Position numbers and translations under genes: made by a program. The notes under the pieces are model-generated. The model did no database searches and was not told the DNA's origin. It worked only from the letters and a program-made list of their open reading frames with translations. A stretch of DNA of 64,000 nt. Source: Neovahlkampfia damariscottae (lineage: Eukaryota > Heterolobosea > Selenaionea > Neovahlkampfiida > Neovahlkampfiidae). The stretch is from positions 1 to 64,000 of the forward strand of contig JABLTG010000102.1 in assembly GCA_016618085.1 (NCBI GenBank). The letters run 5' to 3'. How positions within the stretch are numbered: position 1 is the stretch's first letter; each line of letters begins with the position of its first letter. Below are positions 32,301-43,360 of this stretch, one piece after another.

Positions 32301-35300
32301 ATTTTTCTATTAAGGTTTTGAAATTCTTAGGAGATAAAGTTGTATTCATTCCAAGCAATTCCAAGTTATGCAAAACACTGGAATCTGAAAATTTTCCCAC
32401 AGGAAAAACAGTTTCATTTTGAAGCAACAATGATAAATTTTCAATTCTCGGATCATACACATTTGAAGGTGAACTAAATTTCCCATTTTTTACAGGAATA
32501 AATTTCAAATCTTTCAGGTATTCTTTTATTTTCGGATCATTTGAAAGTAAAAAGGGTAAATCTTTTGTGATCAAAGATATCATTACTTCATTTTGTTTCT
32601 CCACATCCAATGATCTTGAAGCTATTTTTGGGAAAAGAATTTCAACGTAAAATTGATTCAAATTCAATTTCTTTACACCCAAGTATTCCAAAAACATTGT
32701 TTCTTTTTTATTGTATTTAAGTATATTATTGAACCCATCTAAATATTTTACTTCAAAGTTAGATGGAGGAAGAAATTTATTTTTTAATCTCCCAAATGAA
32801 CCATCATATGTTCTAAATAACTTTAATGATAAAATGAATGATTTTTGATCATCTGAAAATAGTTGGTTTTTTGAGTTAAATTCTTCACTAAAAAACGAAA
32901 TCAATGAAATTTTTTGTTGATCTGATAATTTTTCAATCAAGCCAGGTTTTAATCTTTTGATCACAGGATCAATTGATAATTTAGAAATTTTTAAATTTCC
33001 TGAATTCTTTTCTGAAATGATTGTACTGTCTATAAATTTGAAATTAAATTGATAGATTGCATCTAAAATATCTTCTGAAGTAGATTGATTGATATATAAT
33101 AGATTTCTTTCATTTTCTTTCCCCAAAATGTTCAATGTTTGTTTCCCGTTGAATGAACAAGGAATTAGGGGCCAATTAGCAACTTTTTCTTCTTCTGTTG
33201 TGCCCAATCCAAGATAATTCCACATTTTAATGATGAATTCATTTGAAAAACCAGATTCTTCAATCGAAATTTCTTTGTTTTTCCATTCCTGAGGAAAAAT
33301 TGAATGAAATATAGTATTCAATATCTCAGTATTAAAATGTTCAAGATTAACCATTTTTGAGCTTTCAATTTCATCATAAAGTAACCTCAATTTTTCATTT
33401 GGGAATGCATCAACTATTTGATGATCGATCTTATCACATAACAATTTATATTCAATTGAATTTACTAAATAAACATTGTTCTTGGTATCATAATATCTGA
33501 ATACATTTTTGTCTCCATTACACAGTAAAATCAAAGGAACTCCAACAAAATCTTCATATTTCTTGTCCATTGATATAAAACTTAACAAATCAAATGCTTC
33601 TTGTTTTGAAATCTCTAAATCTTTTGGATCTATAGACTTCAATGCAGTTCTCATAACATTAGAATCCAGATGCTTAAGAAGTACATGGGATAATTCAAAA
33701 CCATTTTGAACATGCTTTGAAATATTTCTTAAAAATGAATAATTGGTTAATTTGAAAATTTTTTGAGATAAATCTTTGATTTCTTCTGTCAATGTATTGT
33801 CAGGAATAATTACTTCTTTTGGTGAAATTGATTTTCCTGCATCATCTTCAAAAATTTGAATATTTTGTGAATATAAATGTTGATAACAAGATTGAACTAA
33901 TTTTCTCCAATCCGATCCAATTGATGAAAAATCTGGGAATAATGAATACAATTCTTCAATTTTATTATTCTTTTTAATAAATGAAAGTAACTCAGCATAA
34001 CATGGTCCTAATATATCCTCAATTAATGCTTCATTCCATTTCGATTTGATAGCAGAATCAGAATCCATTGAATGACTTCCTTTCCATAAATCTCTACGAT
34101 TTGATGACATTTCAAAGAAAGAATTCACATGGACAGGCAGTCCAGTTTCTGAAGCAAGAGCTAAAAATCATTAATTCAAAAATTGGCTTACGTAGAAAAC
34201 AAAAAACTCTCCCTTTGATTTTCTCACTGATACAACATGCTATATTTCCCCATGGCACAAATCTTCCTGTTATTTTTGACTCTTTTCCTTGTTGAGCTAT
34301 TTTTTTTGCTGATCCTCCATTCAAACCACAACTTAATATCCATTTTCCAATTTTCTTTTCTTTTTTTTCAAAAAAATTTTCTTCGACGTTCAAGCAATAC
34401 TGATAAAACAGATTTTCATCTTTCAATTCTTGAATGAAATCTGTTTCTAAAATTTGATTTATTTTTTTTCTCTTTTCTTGATCTTCAGTCGTCAATTCAG
34501 TGATATCTAACTGGTAAATCTTTTTTGGTTCAATATCATCTTCTGTCATGATATAAGCTGAAACATGAGTAACATGTTTCAAAAATAAAATATTTTCAAC
34601 TGCTTCTTTTGTAAATTTTTCCATTAATTTGAACACCACATCATTATCATAACTTGAAGTTGAGATTTTTGAATTTTTTGAAATTTCTTGAGTTCTTAAT
34701 GGAAATCTAAAAATAGTTCCATTGAAAGGTTTTTTATTTTTTATATCACAACCAAATATTTCAAATGGTGAGAATTGATCTGAATACTTTTCATACAAGT
34801 TTGAATTCTCAACAAAATTAATTCTAATACCAGGATCTCCATGAACTAATAATTCTCTATTGATACATTTTCTATGCGGATCAAATATTGTTATGAATTT
34901 ATCACTGACAAAGCATGGAAAATCTTCAAAAAATTAAAAAAAATTCGAAAAAAAAACCAGTTAGATGATAAACTGAATTAAAACCAATTCCAAAAGTTCC
35001 AATTTTTGAAGAGTCGGTTTTTTTTCTAGATTGAGCTAAATTTCTTATACTTTCAAAGTCTTTAGATTCAAATTTTGCGTTATTGAAAGTCATAATTGAA
35101 GCTCCTTGTAATGCGGACATTTTTGGATTAAGTAATTTTTCCGTTTTGTGATTTCTTGAGTCAAAAACAATTTTGAATTCAGTGGCTCTTAAAAATTAAA
35201 TTTTAGTTGAAAATAACCTCGCATCGTCTGCATTTTGAATTAATTCTTTGAAAATTTGAGTTCCTTTTGGATAGTCTCGTAGTATAGAGCTTAATCGATT

Positions 35301-35375
35301 CGTCAGTGGTTCGGATTGTCCAAAGGATTCGAAATTAATTTCATTGTAGTTGATATACTTTGTATCTTCCTCCAT
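26377..35375 (-). CDS. Giant sacsin-like chaperone with two HSP90-type repeats and a U-box
   Basis: Five exons (35218-35375, 34958-35187, 34192-34923, 28609-34160, 26377-28575; introns 30-34 nt) form one frame of 2,956 residues. The first HSP90-like ATPase repeat starts at residue 14 (SFGQSEPLTNRL, ELIQNADDA, FGIGFNSVYHLT); the second starts near 1,320 (SFGQKISLTTRI, ELLQNAEDAGAT, GRFGIGFNSVYH). Each is followed by the sacsin-repeat segment ending HVNSFFEMSSNRR or HINSFFEMGSNRR. The last 70 residues are a U-box: LVCPITREIFVNPVIASDG, FTYEKEAIENW, SPMTRERM. U-boxes recruit E2 enzymes, so this looks like a chaperone with ubiquitin ligase activity. The start is preceded by CCAAT at 35402-35406. 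Confidence 0.92.
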
Positions 35376-35401
35376 GTTGGTCTAAAAATACTCTTCTTTA
35401 A

Positions 35402-35406
35402 CCAAT
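35402..35406. promoter_or_regulatory. CCAAT box before the sacsin gene
   Basis: ACCAATCATT at 35401-35410, 27 bases upstream of the minus-strand ATG at 35373-35375. The divergent lipase-like gene has its own boxes at 35540-35544 and 35558-35562. Confidence 0.4.
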
Positions 35407-35567
35407 CATTTTTTTTTATTTTTTTTTGGTTTTTTCTCAGGGAAATTGTGTTCAATTACTCCAATTTAAAAAAGTTGAATTTGAACACAAACACTGAGGT
35501 TGGAGTTGTCCGTTCAACAAAAGGTTTCGAATCATTTTCATTGGTCCATCGAAATTGATTGGAAGTT

Positions 35568-37111
35568 ATGAAGTTTACAACCACCGTTGTCTTGTTTATC
35601 TGTTTGGTTCTTTTTGTCAACTCAGAAATTGTTCTTCCAGAATTTTTTTCTGCTGAGTTGTTGATACAATCAAGACAAACCTCAAATTTGGCTTACAAAG
35701 CGTATTTTCAAAAAACTGAAAATTCAGTTGAAGTCAAATCCGCTGAATTTGGTTCAAGTGATCAATATATTTATTTCAATGGAAAGATGCTTAAAAAAAC
35801 CCAAAAAAGTTCAGAATGCTTGGAACAAGAAGATATACCTCCTTTCCAAAACCTATCAAATTTATTAAAAGGGTTAAAAAGAATAGAAACTCAAACATTC
35901 GACACAGAAGTTAACAAATGTAAAAATGAAAAATATAGCTTCAATTATGCTGGAGAATATTTCGTCTTGTGTCTGGAAAAAAAATTGCCAAAAAGAATCA
36001 TTGGAAGAAACGTTTTGATTTCAATTCAAAATTTCAATGCAAACCGAATTTCAAAATATTTCACAGCTTCTGAAGCTAAAAAATGTCCTGATTTCAAAAA
36101 AAAAATTAATTTTCCACAAGAAAAAGTTGCTTGGTTTAATAAACAAGAAACATGCTTAATTTCAAGAATATCAGACTCTAAAGAGTGTTCAATGCAAAAA
36201 ATCTTGACTGAACCAACAAAAAATTGTATTTTCTTTCATGGAAGTGGAGAAACTGTCACAGGTAAAGAAAATTTGATTGTTCTGAAAAAATTAAGGTCCA
36301 CCAATTCCACAACATCCAGTCTACTGGGGTAAAATTCATGAATACACACCACATTGTAAAACTCGTAAATTTATCAGAGAAGAAACAAAAATCCGTGGTT
36401 GGGATTCTCTTGACCTTCAAAGAAAATATTGTAATTATGCAACGGAAGGACAAGATGATAGAAAATTAATCAAAAATAAAATCATCATTACTCATTCAAT
36501 GGGTGCTTTAATTTTAGCTGGAGCTATAAAAAACAATATTTGTGATGTTGATACAAAAACAACAACTTGGTATACAATGGCTTCATCATTTTCAGGAACA
36601 AAAATTATACCATTTGTCAAGGATATTTGTGAAGAAAGAAACTCAGGAATTATTCCATCTATCAAAAAATTCATATCAGAAAAATTGGGTTATTGTATGC
36701 CAGGTAAAAAAAAATTATGGCCTGCTTATGAAACACTTCATCCAAATAATCCAAAATTTGAAAAACTTTCTCAAATAGCAGAAGTAAGAAAAAATGAATA
36801 TATTTACAATTCTAAAGACTCGTGTTAATGGATCTTTATGTGGAACTTCACCTTGGGGTCTTTTTTCGGAATTTTCAGCTGCTTTGGAAATAGTTGCTAA
36901 AATAGTTGATTATGGAGAACCATCTGATGGTTTAGTTCCAATAACAAGTTGTAAAGTTGTAGGTCATGCTCAAGGAAAAGAATTCAAAGATACACCAGAT
37001 TCAGAGTTTTATAGACCAGCCACAAATCATCCTGATAATACTTGTAGACATGGTGATGGTTTTTGGAGCGAACGTCGTCGTCCATGTTCATGGTTATTGA
37101 ATAAACAATAA
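35568..37111 (+). CDS. Secreted lipase-like alpha/beta hydrolase
   Basis: Three exons (35568-36261, 36296-36783, 36818-37111; introns of 34 nt each) give 491 residues. A signal peptide (MKFTTTVVLFICLVLFVNS) is followed by 200 residues of Cys-containing prodomain-like sequence, then CIFFHGSGETVTGPP, the oxyanion-loop HG motif, and IIITHSMGALILAGAI, the nucleophile elbow with Ser. YWGKIHEYTPHC, WYTMASSFSGT and a late CRHGDGFW, which may carry the catalytic His, complete the pattern. Similar secreted hydrolases occur in oomycetes and other protists; the substrate is unknown. Confidence 0.75.
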
Positions 37112-37175
37112 ACACATATTTTTTTTAAAGTGATTTTTTTGTCCAATCAATCTTCTTCAAGTTTCACCAACAAAA

Positions 37176-37490
37176 ATGATCATACCTGTTAGATGTAAAG
37201 AAATTTTTTTTTTTGACTGAAATCAACTATTTAGGTTTCACTTGTGGTAAAGTAATTGGAAATAAATGGGAAACTTATTTGAGACTTGTTGATGCTGAAT
37301 ATCCAGCTGGAGAAGCTTTGGATTGTTTAGGATTAAAAAGATATTGTTGTAGAAGAATGCTTTTGACTCACGTTGATTTAATTGAAAAACTTTTACTTTA
37401 TAGCAGTGAGTCATTTCTTATCATTTTTTTTTTCTAAATTTTTTCAAAACAGATCACACTGAAAATACAGATTCAAAATATGAACAATAA
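37176..37490 (+). CDS. RPB10: RNA polymerase subunit RPB10 (RPABC5)
   Basis: Three exons (37176-37194, 37235-37405, 37453-37490; introns 40 and 47 nt) give 75 residues. The invariant start [15 protein letters not shown] and the end [22 protein letters not shown] are present, with all four zinc-binding Cys; the first intron splits the first CxxC. This small subunit is shared by RNA polymerases I, II and III in the nucleus. The last exon adds a short variable tail. TCCAATCAATC at 37142-37152 precedes the start. Confidence 0.95.
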
Positions 37491-37516
37491 AACCATTAAA
37501 ATTTTATTTTTATTTT

Positions 37517-38004
37517 TTAATAATTTGATATTATGACAGGTGTTTTAATTTCTTCAGTTTTTATTTTTTTGCTTGGTGATTCTTCTTCTTCTTCTCTTTT
37601 TCTTTTTTTATGCTCTTTTTCGTTTACATTTTCTTTTAAATTGAAGATTGAATGAGCTCTTAAAATATGTTTTTAATATTTAATTTTTGTTTTACTTGTC
37701 ATCATTTTCAAAATCGATTTGATGAATATCCATTGTTGGAGGAAGAAATTCACTTCCTTCTATCAGTGGTTTTAATTTCGAATTTGATTTGAATATTTTT
37801 TTATGTTCTTCATTTAATTCAAATCCAGGAATATCTGATATATAATCTGTTATTGAATGAGAAGTTGTATTAAACTCTTCTGAAAAATTTTGAAGTTTTT
37901 TCGTTGGAGCTTCAACTGTCTTTGATTTTGATTTTATTTGAGACACTATAACAATTAGAATACATTTTTTTTGACATACGTATGGAGTTATGAAGATATG
38001 ACAT
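37517..38004 (-). CDS. Mediator subunit 19-like protein (tentative)
   Basis: Three exons (37980-38004, 37696-37945, 37517-37658; introns 34 and 37 nt) give 138 residues in frame. The middle ITDYISDIPGFEL, LKPLIEGSEFLPP and a basic C-terminus (EHKKRKREEE, PSKKIKTEE) follow the MED19 plan: a short leucine/proline core (LPDIPG, LIEKPPI) and a Lys-rich tail. MED19 bridges Mediator to repressors and RNA polymerase II. The core match is short, so the call is tentative, but the exon structure and nuclear-type tail are solid. Confidence 0.5.
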
Positions 38005-38115
38005 TATACTTCTTCCTTCGTCTTTTGCTGCTCAAAAAAAAAAAAATCAACCCAAAATTTGATTGGGTCTTTCTCCGTAATAGAAAAAAAAAAAAATTCC
38101 AGAGGATTTTAGAAC

Positions 38116-38452
38116 TTAAACATTTACTTTTTTTATTAAAGTTATATTATCACCTCTCAACATAATTCTACCAACTTGTCTAATGTTTCCATTTTTATGA
38201 ACTTCTGACGCGTCATCAAGTACTAAATTCATGTATTCATCAAAACCAACAATAACTCCTTCAATTTTTAAATCTTTATTTTCGTATAACCAAATTTGAA
38301 TTCTATTTTTCTTTTAAAAAAAAAGTTAAAAAAAAAAAAATGACGTACAGCAGTCAAATGATTAAAAATCAAATGCTATGGGAGTATTTTAGAATTTAAA
38401 AAGTTCTTACAATTGGTTGTGTCATTATTTTTTGTAGTTTTGTTTTTTGCAT
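38116..38452 (-). CDS. SNRPE: Spliceosomal Sm protein E
   Basis: Three exons (38411-38452, 38349-38375, 38116-38310; introns 35 and 38 nt) give 87 residues. [48 protein letters not shown] (Sm1) and [13 protein letters not shown] (Sm2) align along the whole length with SmE. It is part of the heptameric ring on U1, U2, U4 and U5 snRNAs. The middle exon is only 27 nt and fits HLIFNHLTA exactly. It is divergent from the MaoC-type gene, with 29 bases between start codons. Confidence 0.94.
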
Positions 38453-38481
38453 TTTTGTTGTTTGTTGAGTTGTAGCTGTTG

Positions 38482-39053
38482 ATGATTGGTCGAAATTTAA
38501 AACGAAAATTTACAACGAACATTAAAAAAAAAATAAAAATTGGACAACAAGATACAATAAAGAAAATATTTACTGAAGAAGACTTGATCACTTTCTCAAA
38601 ACTGTCTTATGACACAAATCCTCTTCATTTTTCAGACAAATTTGCCAAAGAACAAGTAAAAAAGCTAAATAGAGATATTTTAATATAAAAAGGGTATATT
38701 TAAAGCAAGAATAGTTCATGGAGCTCTTTTAGGTGGTTTAATAAGTGGCATTGCAGTTTTTTTTTTTTTTCAAATTAATTTTTCATTAGGGTAAACGACT
38801 TGAACACAAGAAAATTTAAATTTTTTCAGGCACTAAATTTCCAGGCCCTGGTAGTATTTACATGGGTCAAACTTACAAATTCTTGAAACCTGCTTATCTG
38901 AATGAAGAAATAGAAGCAGTTGTAACTTTTACAAAAGCCAGACCTGAAAAAAAAATTTATTTTTTTGATACTATTTGTAAAAACTCAAAAAATGAAATTC
39001 TATTGACAGGAGAAGCAGTTGTATATCATCCTGATATTGAAATTATTGAATAA
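38482..39053 (+). CDS. MaoC/HTD2-type enoyl-CoA hydratase with a 1-nt exon
   Basis: Four exons: 38482-38655, 38693-38755, 38790 (one base) and 38830-39053; introns 37, 34 and 39 nt; 153 residues. A basic, mitochondrial-looking lead (MIGRNLKRKF) precedes the hot-dog fold: LSYDTNPLHFSD with catalytic Asp and His, ARIVHGALLGGLISGIA, then GTKFPGPGSIYMGQTYKFLKP. The join between the last two needs exactly one G. The sequence between them holds an ordinary 34-nt intron, a single G, then an ordinary 39-nt intron. Removing the whole 74 bases as one intron shifts frame and hits a stop. The product probably hydrates or dehydrates acyl thioesters in mitochondrial fatty acid synthesis. Confidence 0.82.
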
Positions 39054-39183
39054 AACTTGGAATTGTAATGAAAATAAAAAAGTAAATTTAGATTCAAGTG
39101 ATGTTTTACGTTATTAATTTGATGGAGATGTGGATTTTTCTGTTTTGATTCATTTCAATTTGTGTTTTTTTGATTTTTAATTT

Positions 39184-39204
39184 ATTGGTCAATTATCGAC
39201 CAAT
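39184..39204. promoter_or_regulatory. Inverted pair of CCAAT boxes
   Basis: ATTGGTC, seven bases, then GACCAAT: a perfect inverted repeat with 7-base arms, 40 bases before the ATG at 39244. The arms are two CCAAT boxes in opposite orientation. The surrounding 39054-39243 holds nothing else recognisable. Confidence 0.5.
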
Positions 39205-39243
39205 TATATCATTTCACCAGGGTATTTTTATTTTGTGCATAAA

Positions 39244-40648
39244 ATGTCCACTAACGAAGAAAAAAAGAAAAGAGATTTTGAGGATGCTTTCTTTGAAGAC
39301 AGTAGTTCATTAGGTCCTTCAAAAAAGATTTCAACAAATCAAAATTCAAGTAGTTATTAAATTTAAAAATTAATTTTTAATTTTTTTTTCAGACGATTCA
39401 AAAAGTTATAACGAAACAGAAAACCGTAACTTTGTTTTTAAATTATCAGACAACGATATAAAATTGGACGCAGATCCTTCAGACACTCTAAAAATCGAAG
39501 AGTTCTTAAAAGAACCTACAAACAACGAAACTATTTCTATACAACCAAAAAGTCTCTCAAAATTTAATATGTCAACTGTTTCATATCCTGGTTTAAATTT
39601 CAGATCACAACCAAATTCAAGTTTTCAACATAAGATTTTATCCCAATCATTAATGAATAGAGTTCAACAACCATATGAACATAAGAAAATGACAACATTA
39701 ACAAAATCAATAGCACCTAATCCAAATTTACCTAAACAACCAATTACATTATCAACTGTACCAAAATCAACGATTACCATTCCAACAACAACTACAACAA
39801 CCACAACAACAAGTAATTCACAAACTACAAAAAAACCATCAAAAAAAAGTTCAGAAATTGATGAAGATGATGATGATTCATATTTCAGTGTTCCAATTTC
39901 ACACCCAAAACCTGTAAAGATTTCAGAAGGCAATGATTTATGTACTTACATTGATATTACAAATTTTATAAAATCATTAAGAGAAGGTTTAACAAGTGGA
40001 AATACAACAAGAAATTATTTACAAAAATCTCATCATAAAATTTGGATACCAGTTACACTAACATCAAATTCTTTAAAAACAGGAATTTATTTAACAATTG
40101 ATTTCATTTATAATGGAACAAATGTAAAATCAATGGTTTTTCCAATTTTAACAGACTCAGAAGATAAAATTGGTGCAGAAGTTGATTTTGATCTGACAAC
40201 AGAAAAATGTAAAATTTTAATTTGTTTTAATCCATTAAAAATAGTTTTCTTACAAAAAAGACTTTATCATATTCAATTTACATGTCAAGATTTAAGAGTT
40301 TTAAGTCCTGAATTTTCAATTGTAAATCTTCAACAATTTACAAAAACAAAAAAACGAAGATCTGTTAACACAACAATTAATTTGGAAGGTGTTTTTCCTG
40401 AAAAGGTTTCTTCAAATGGAGGAGAATTTATTGCATTGTATTTTAAAGAAATATTTTCAACTTTAGAACATATTTTAATTGGAAATATTGAAGTTAAAAT
40501 TCTTCATCAAGGTTCTAATAATTCAACTCATTTTCCATCTGCAAGACATATGATTTTAGTTGAAGTTCCACCACATCCAAAATCAGATGTGAAAATTGTT
40601 ATTTCAACATCAACTGATTCAGCTGCAACTAATTTCACATTTTACTAA
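39244..40648 (+). CDS. Unrecognised protein with C-terminal IPT-like domain
   Basis: Exons 39244-39349 and 39393-40648 (43-nt intron) give 453 residues. The first 220 are disordered, with a poly-Thr run near residue 108 and an acidic patch (EIDEDDDDS). Residues 230-360 look like a beta-rich domain. The last 90 (LEGVFPEKVSSNGGEFIALYF to TNFTFY) resemble an IPT/TIG immunoglobulin-like domain, with the usual GG early and Phe-x-Tyr at the end. A beta domain followed by IPT recalls Rel or CSL transcription factors, but I see no definite DNA-binding loop, so that is only a suggestion. Confidence 0.55.
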
Positions 40649-40669
40649 ATAAAACTTCTTTTTTGTTTT

Positions 40670-41590
40670 TTATTCATCAATTTGGTTCTTCAAGAGTCCT
40701 TTGATTACTAAATAATGATGATTCAATGATGAAATTGAATGGATGTAATATTTTGAACCTAAACCACCAAATGTTGGATTTGGAACACCGTAGAATACTC
40801 TATTGATTCTAGAGTGTATCAATGCCATTGAGCACCTGATCAATGAAAATTAATTTTTTTTTTTTTTACATTGCACAAGGTTCATGAGTTATGTATAAAT
40901 CTAGACCAGTGCACAAATAGAGATCATCATTAATTTTCCTCTTTTTATTATTTCTTTCTAAAATTGAAACATTTTGAATGACCATCATTGTGGTATGATG
41001 TAAAGGATGATTTAAAGATTCATCAAATGATTTTGCAATGATTTCATTTGTTTTTGGATTTACAATGACAGCACCTTTTTTACTTTCATTTTTTTTTGCA
41101 AAATCTATTGCTATTTTCATATATTCTTCTGATTTTTCAATTTCTTCTTTTGATAATGATGAAATGTAATTTTCTAAAAATCTAAATTTTTCATGCATCG
41201 GTTTTGAAAAAGGCCAAATTGAACTGAACTTTTTAAAATCAACTGAATTTGAAACTTCATTTGAAGGTACTTTTGATATTATTAAACTTGATTTTTTAAT
41301 GTCAAATTCTTCTAAAACTGATGAATATTTATCAAGTTCAGTTTCTTCAAATAATAAAATATAATGACCATCTTTTTTTTTAAAATATATTTTGTTGTAC
41401 CTTTTTCTTTTTTTACTCTTTTCAAATGAGATAAATTGTTTGTTGGTATTTTTTCTTTCATCACTTGTAAGAATCTTGAAATATTTTTGGGTTCAATTTT
41501 TGCAATATGCACATTTTTGAGAGTCACACTTAATAAATCAACAGGATTAACAACTAACTCTAACTTCTCATGACTCATGTTTTCTTCCAT
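40670..41590 (-). CDS. tRNA adenosine deaminase subunit ADAT3/Tad3
   Basis: Three exons (41401-41590, 40870-41371, 40670-40835; introns 29 and 34 nt) give 285 residues. The C-terminal deaminase domain has the zinc Cys pair in [23 protein letters not shown]; the intron falls between the two Cys. At the catalytic site HHTTMMV replaces the His-x-Glu of active deaminases, as expected of ADAT3, which is the non-catalytic partner of ADAT2. The pair converts A34 to inosine in tRNA anticodons. The first 170 residues form the usual poorly conserved N-terminal half. An ATG at 41578 is an alternative start. Confidence 0.85.
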
Positions 41591-41652
41591 TTGATAAAAA
41601 CTCTTTTGATTTGTTAGGAAAAAAAAAAGAAAATTTGTTGAAAAAAAAAAAC

Positions 41653-43141
41653 TTATTGTTTCCATTGATATGTTTGATTTCTAAGCATATTATAATCTAA
41701 AGCCCATAAAGCTTTACCAATTGAACAAATAAATGGATCTTGATCAAAGATATATTTTTGAGCTACAGCCATAACTTGATCAGTTGTGATAGTATCAACT
41801 CTAGCAAACATTTCAGCAACTGAAGGTCTTCTTCCAAAGAATAAAATTTGTTTTCCAATTTCTTCACAAACATCATCTAAACGTCCTTCGTATTGACTTA
41901 AAATTTGATTTTTCAAAATATTCTTAGCTCTTTGTAAATCAGTTTCTTCAATTTTATAACAAAATTTAGCCATATGTGCAACAACTTCAGTATTTAAAGC
42001 TTCTGTTGGTATATCTTCACCATCTGAAACCATTTGAACACCAAAAAGACCTGTATCTGAATATGAATGGTTGAAAGATGAAATTGATCTTGCCCAATCA
42101 TTTTCAGCAACCATTGTACATAATGAAGAATGAATATGTTTTCCAGCACCTGTTGAAATATCCCATGAACCTAATAAAATTTGTAAAATATTTACGGATA
42201 ACATATCAGCTGAATGTAAAGAAGGACCTTCAAATCCAATTGCTTGGTATAAAAGTGGTATGTTTTTATCGAATAATTTTACTTCTGTTCCAATGTATTT
42301 TGGTTCTGATGTTGCACCAACTGCTTTACTTGGTAATCTTGAAAATAACTTCTTTGCTAATTCTGTTAATTTTGTGTGGTCAACTTCACCAACTCCTACT
42401 AAAATCATATTTGGTGCTGTATAATAAGCATCTCTATAATCAATCATATCTTGTCTTTTTAATCCTTTAATATTTTTTTTTGGTCCTAAAATTGTATGAC
42501 CTAAACTTGATTGTTGATAACAAGCTTGATGAATTTCATCAAATAAAACTTCTTCAAGATTTGTATTAACTTCTTCTTGTTCTCTTAAAATTGTGCTTCT
42601 TTCAGCTTCAATATCTTCAACTGTAATTTTGGAGTTGAGTAAAACATCAGCCAATGAATCAACAGATCTTTCAATATCATTTTGAAGACAATGTGATGTA
42701 AAACATGTATATTCTCTTGCTGTATGTGCATTCATTTGTGCTCCTGCCATTTCATATTCAATTTCAAGTTGTTCAGCTGTTCTTGAAGGTGTACCTTTAA
42801 AGTACATGTGTTCTAAAAAGTGAGCAACTCCATTGTTCATTGAATTTTCTTGTCTACTTCCTGCTTTAATGAAAACACCAACTGAAGCTGTTTCTCCTTT
42901 TCTTTGTTCTGTTATAACACGGAAACCATTTTCCAAAGTTGAAATTTGTGTAGGTGGTACTTTTTTAAGTACACTTGGAAAATTATAACTTGGAACTTCT
43001 TTTATTTCAGAAGAAATAAATTCTGTTGTGTAAAATTTTTTTAATGTTGAATTCTTTTTTTTTGAATAAAAAAATTAAAATATTTTCTTTGTTTACTTTT
43101 TTGAAAGTTTTAAGAGGTTGTTTGATGAGACTTCTGAACAT
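41653..43141 (-). CDS. Mitochondrial processing peptidase beta subunit
   Basis: Exons 43097-43141 and 41653-43053 (43-nt intron) give 481 residues. The presequence MFRSLIKQPLKTFKKNSTL is basic and amphipathic. The inverted zinc motif HFLEHMYFKGT with the distal Glu (ILREQEEV) marks the catalytic subunit, which removes presequences in the matrix; in some lineages the same protein also serves as complex III core 1. GLFGVQMVSDGED and FFGRRPSVAEMFARVD are typical of the C-terminal half. A CCAAT box at 43184-43188 lies upstream. Confidence 0.93.
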
Positions 43142-43360
43142 TTTTTTTATCTCCTTCACCTTTTTGTTTAAAGACTTTATAAACCAATCAAACTTGAGAG
43201 TGCAATTCATTGGTTTGTTTTTTATTCAAAAAAAAAAATTTTCCGTTAAAAAAATTCACACTTGTTAATAGAAAAAATTAGAAAAAAAAAAAAACAAAAA
43301 GAATAAATTTTTCAGACGTCTGCACTTGTAACCAATCAAACTATTTTTCGTTGTTTTGAT
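43142..43360. promoter_or_regulatory. Bidirectional promoter with two ACCAATCAAAC boxes
   Basis: The same 11-base string, ACCAATCAAAC, occurs at 43183-43193 and 43331-43341, one near each of the divergent starts (43141 minus and 43361 plus). The interval between is A/T-rich. Exact repetition of 11 bases supports a functional element rather than chance. Confidence 0.5.
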
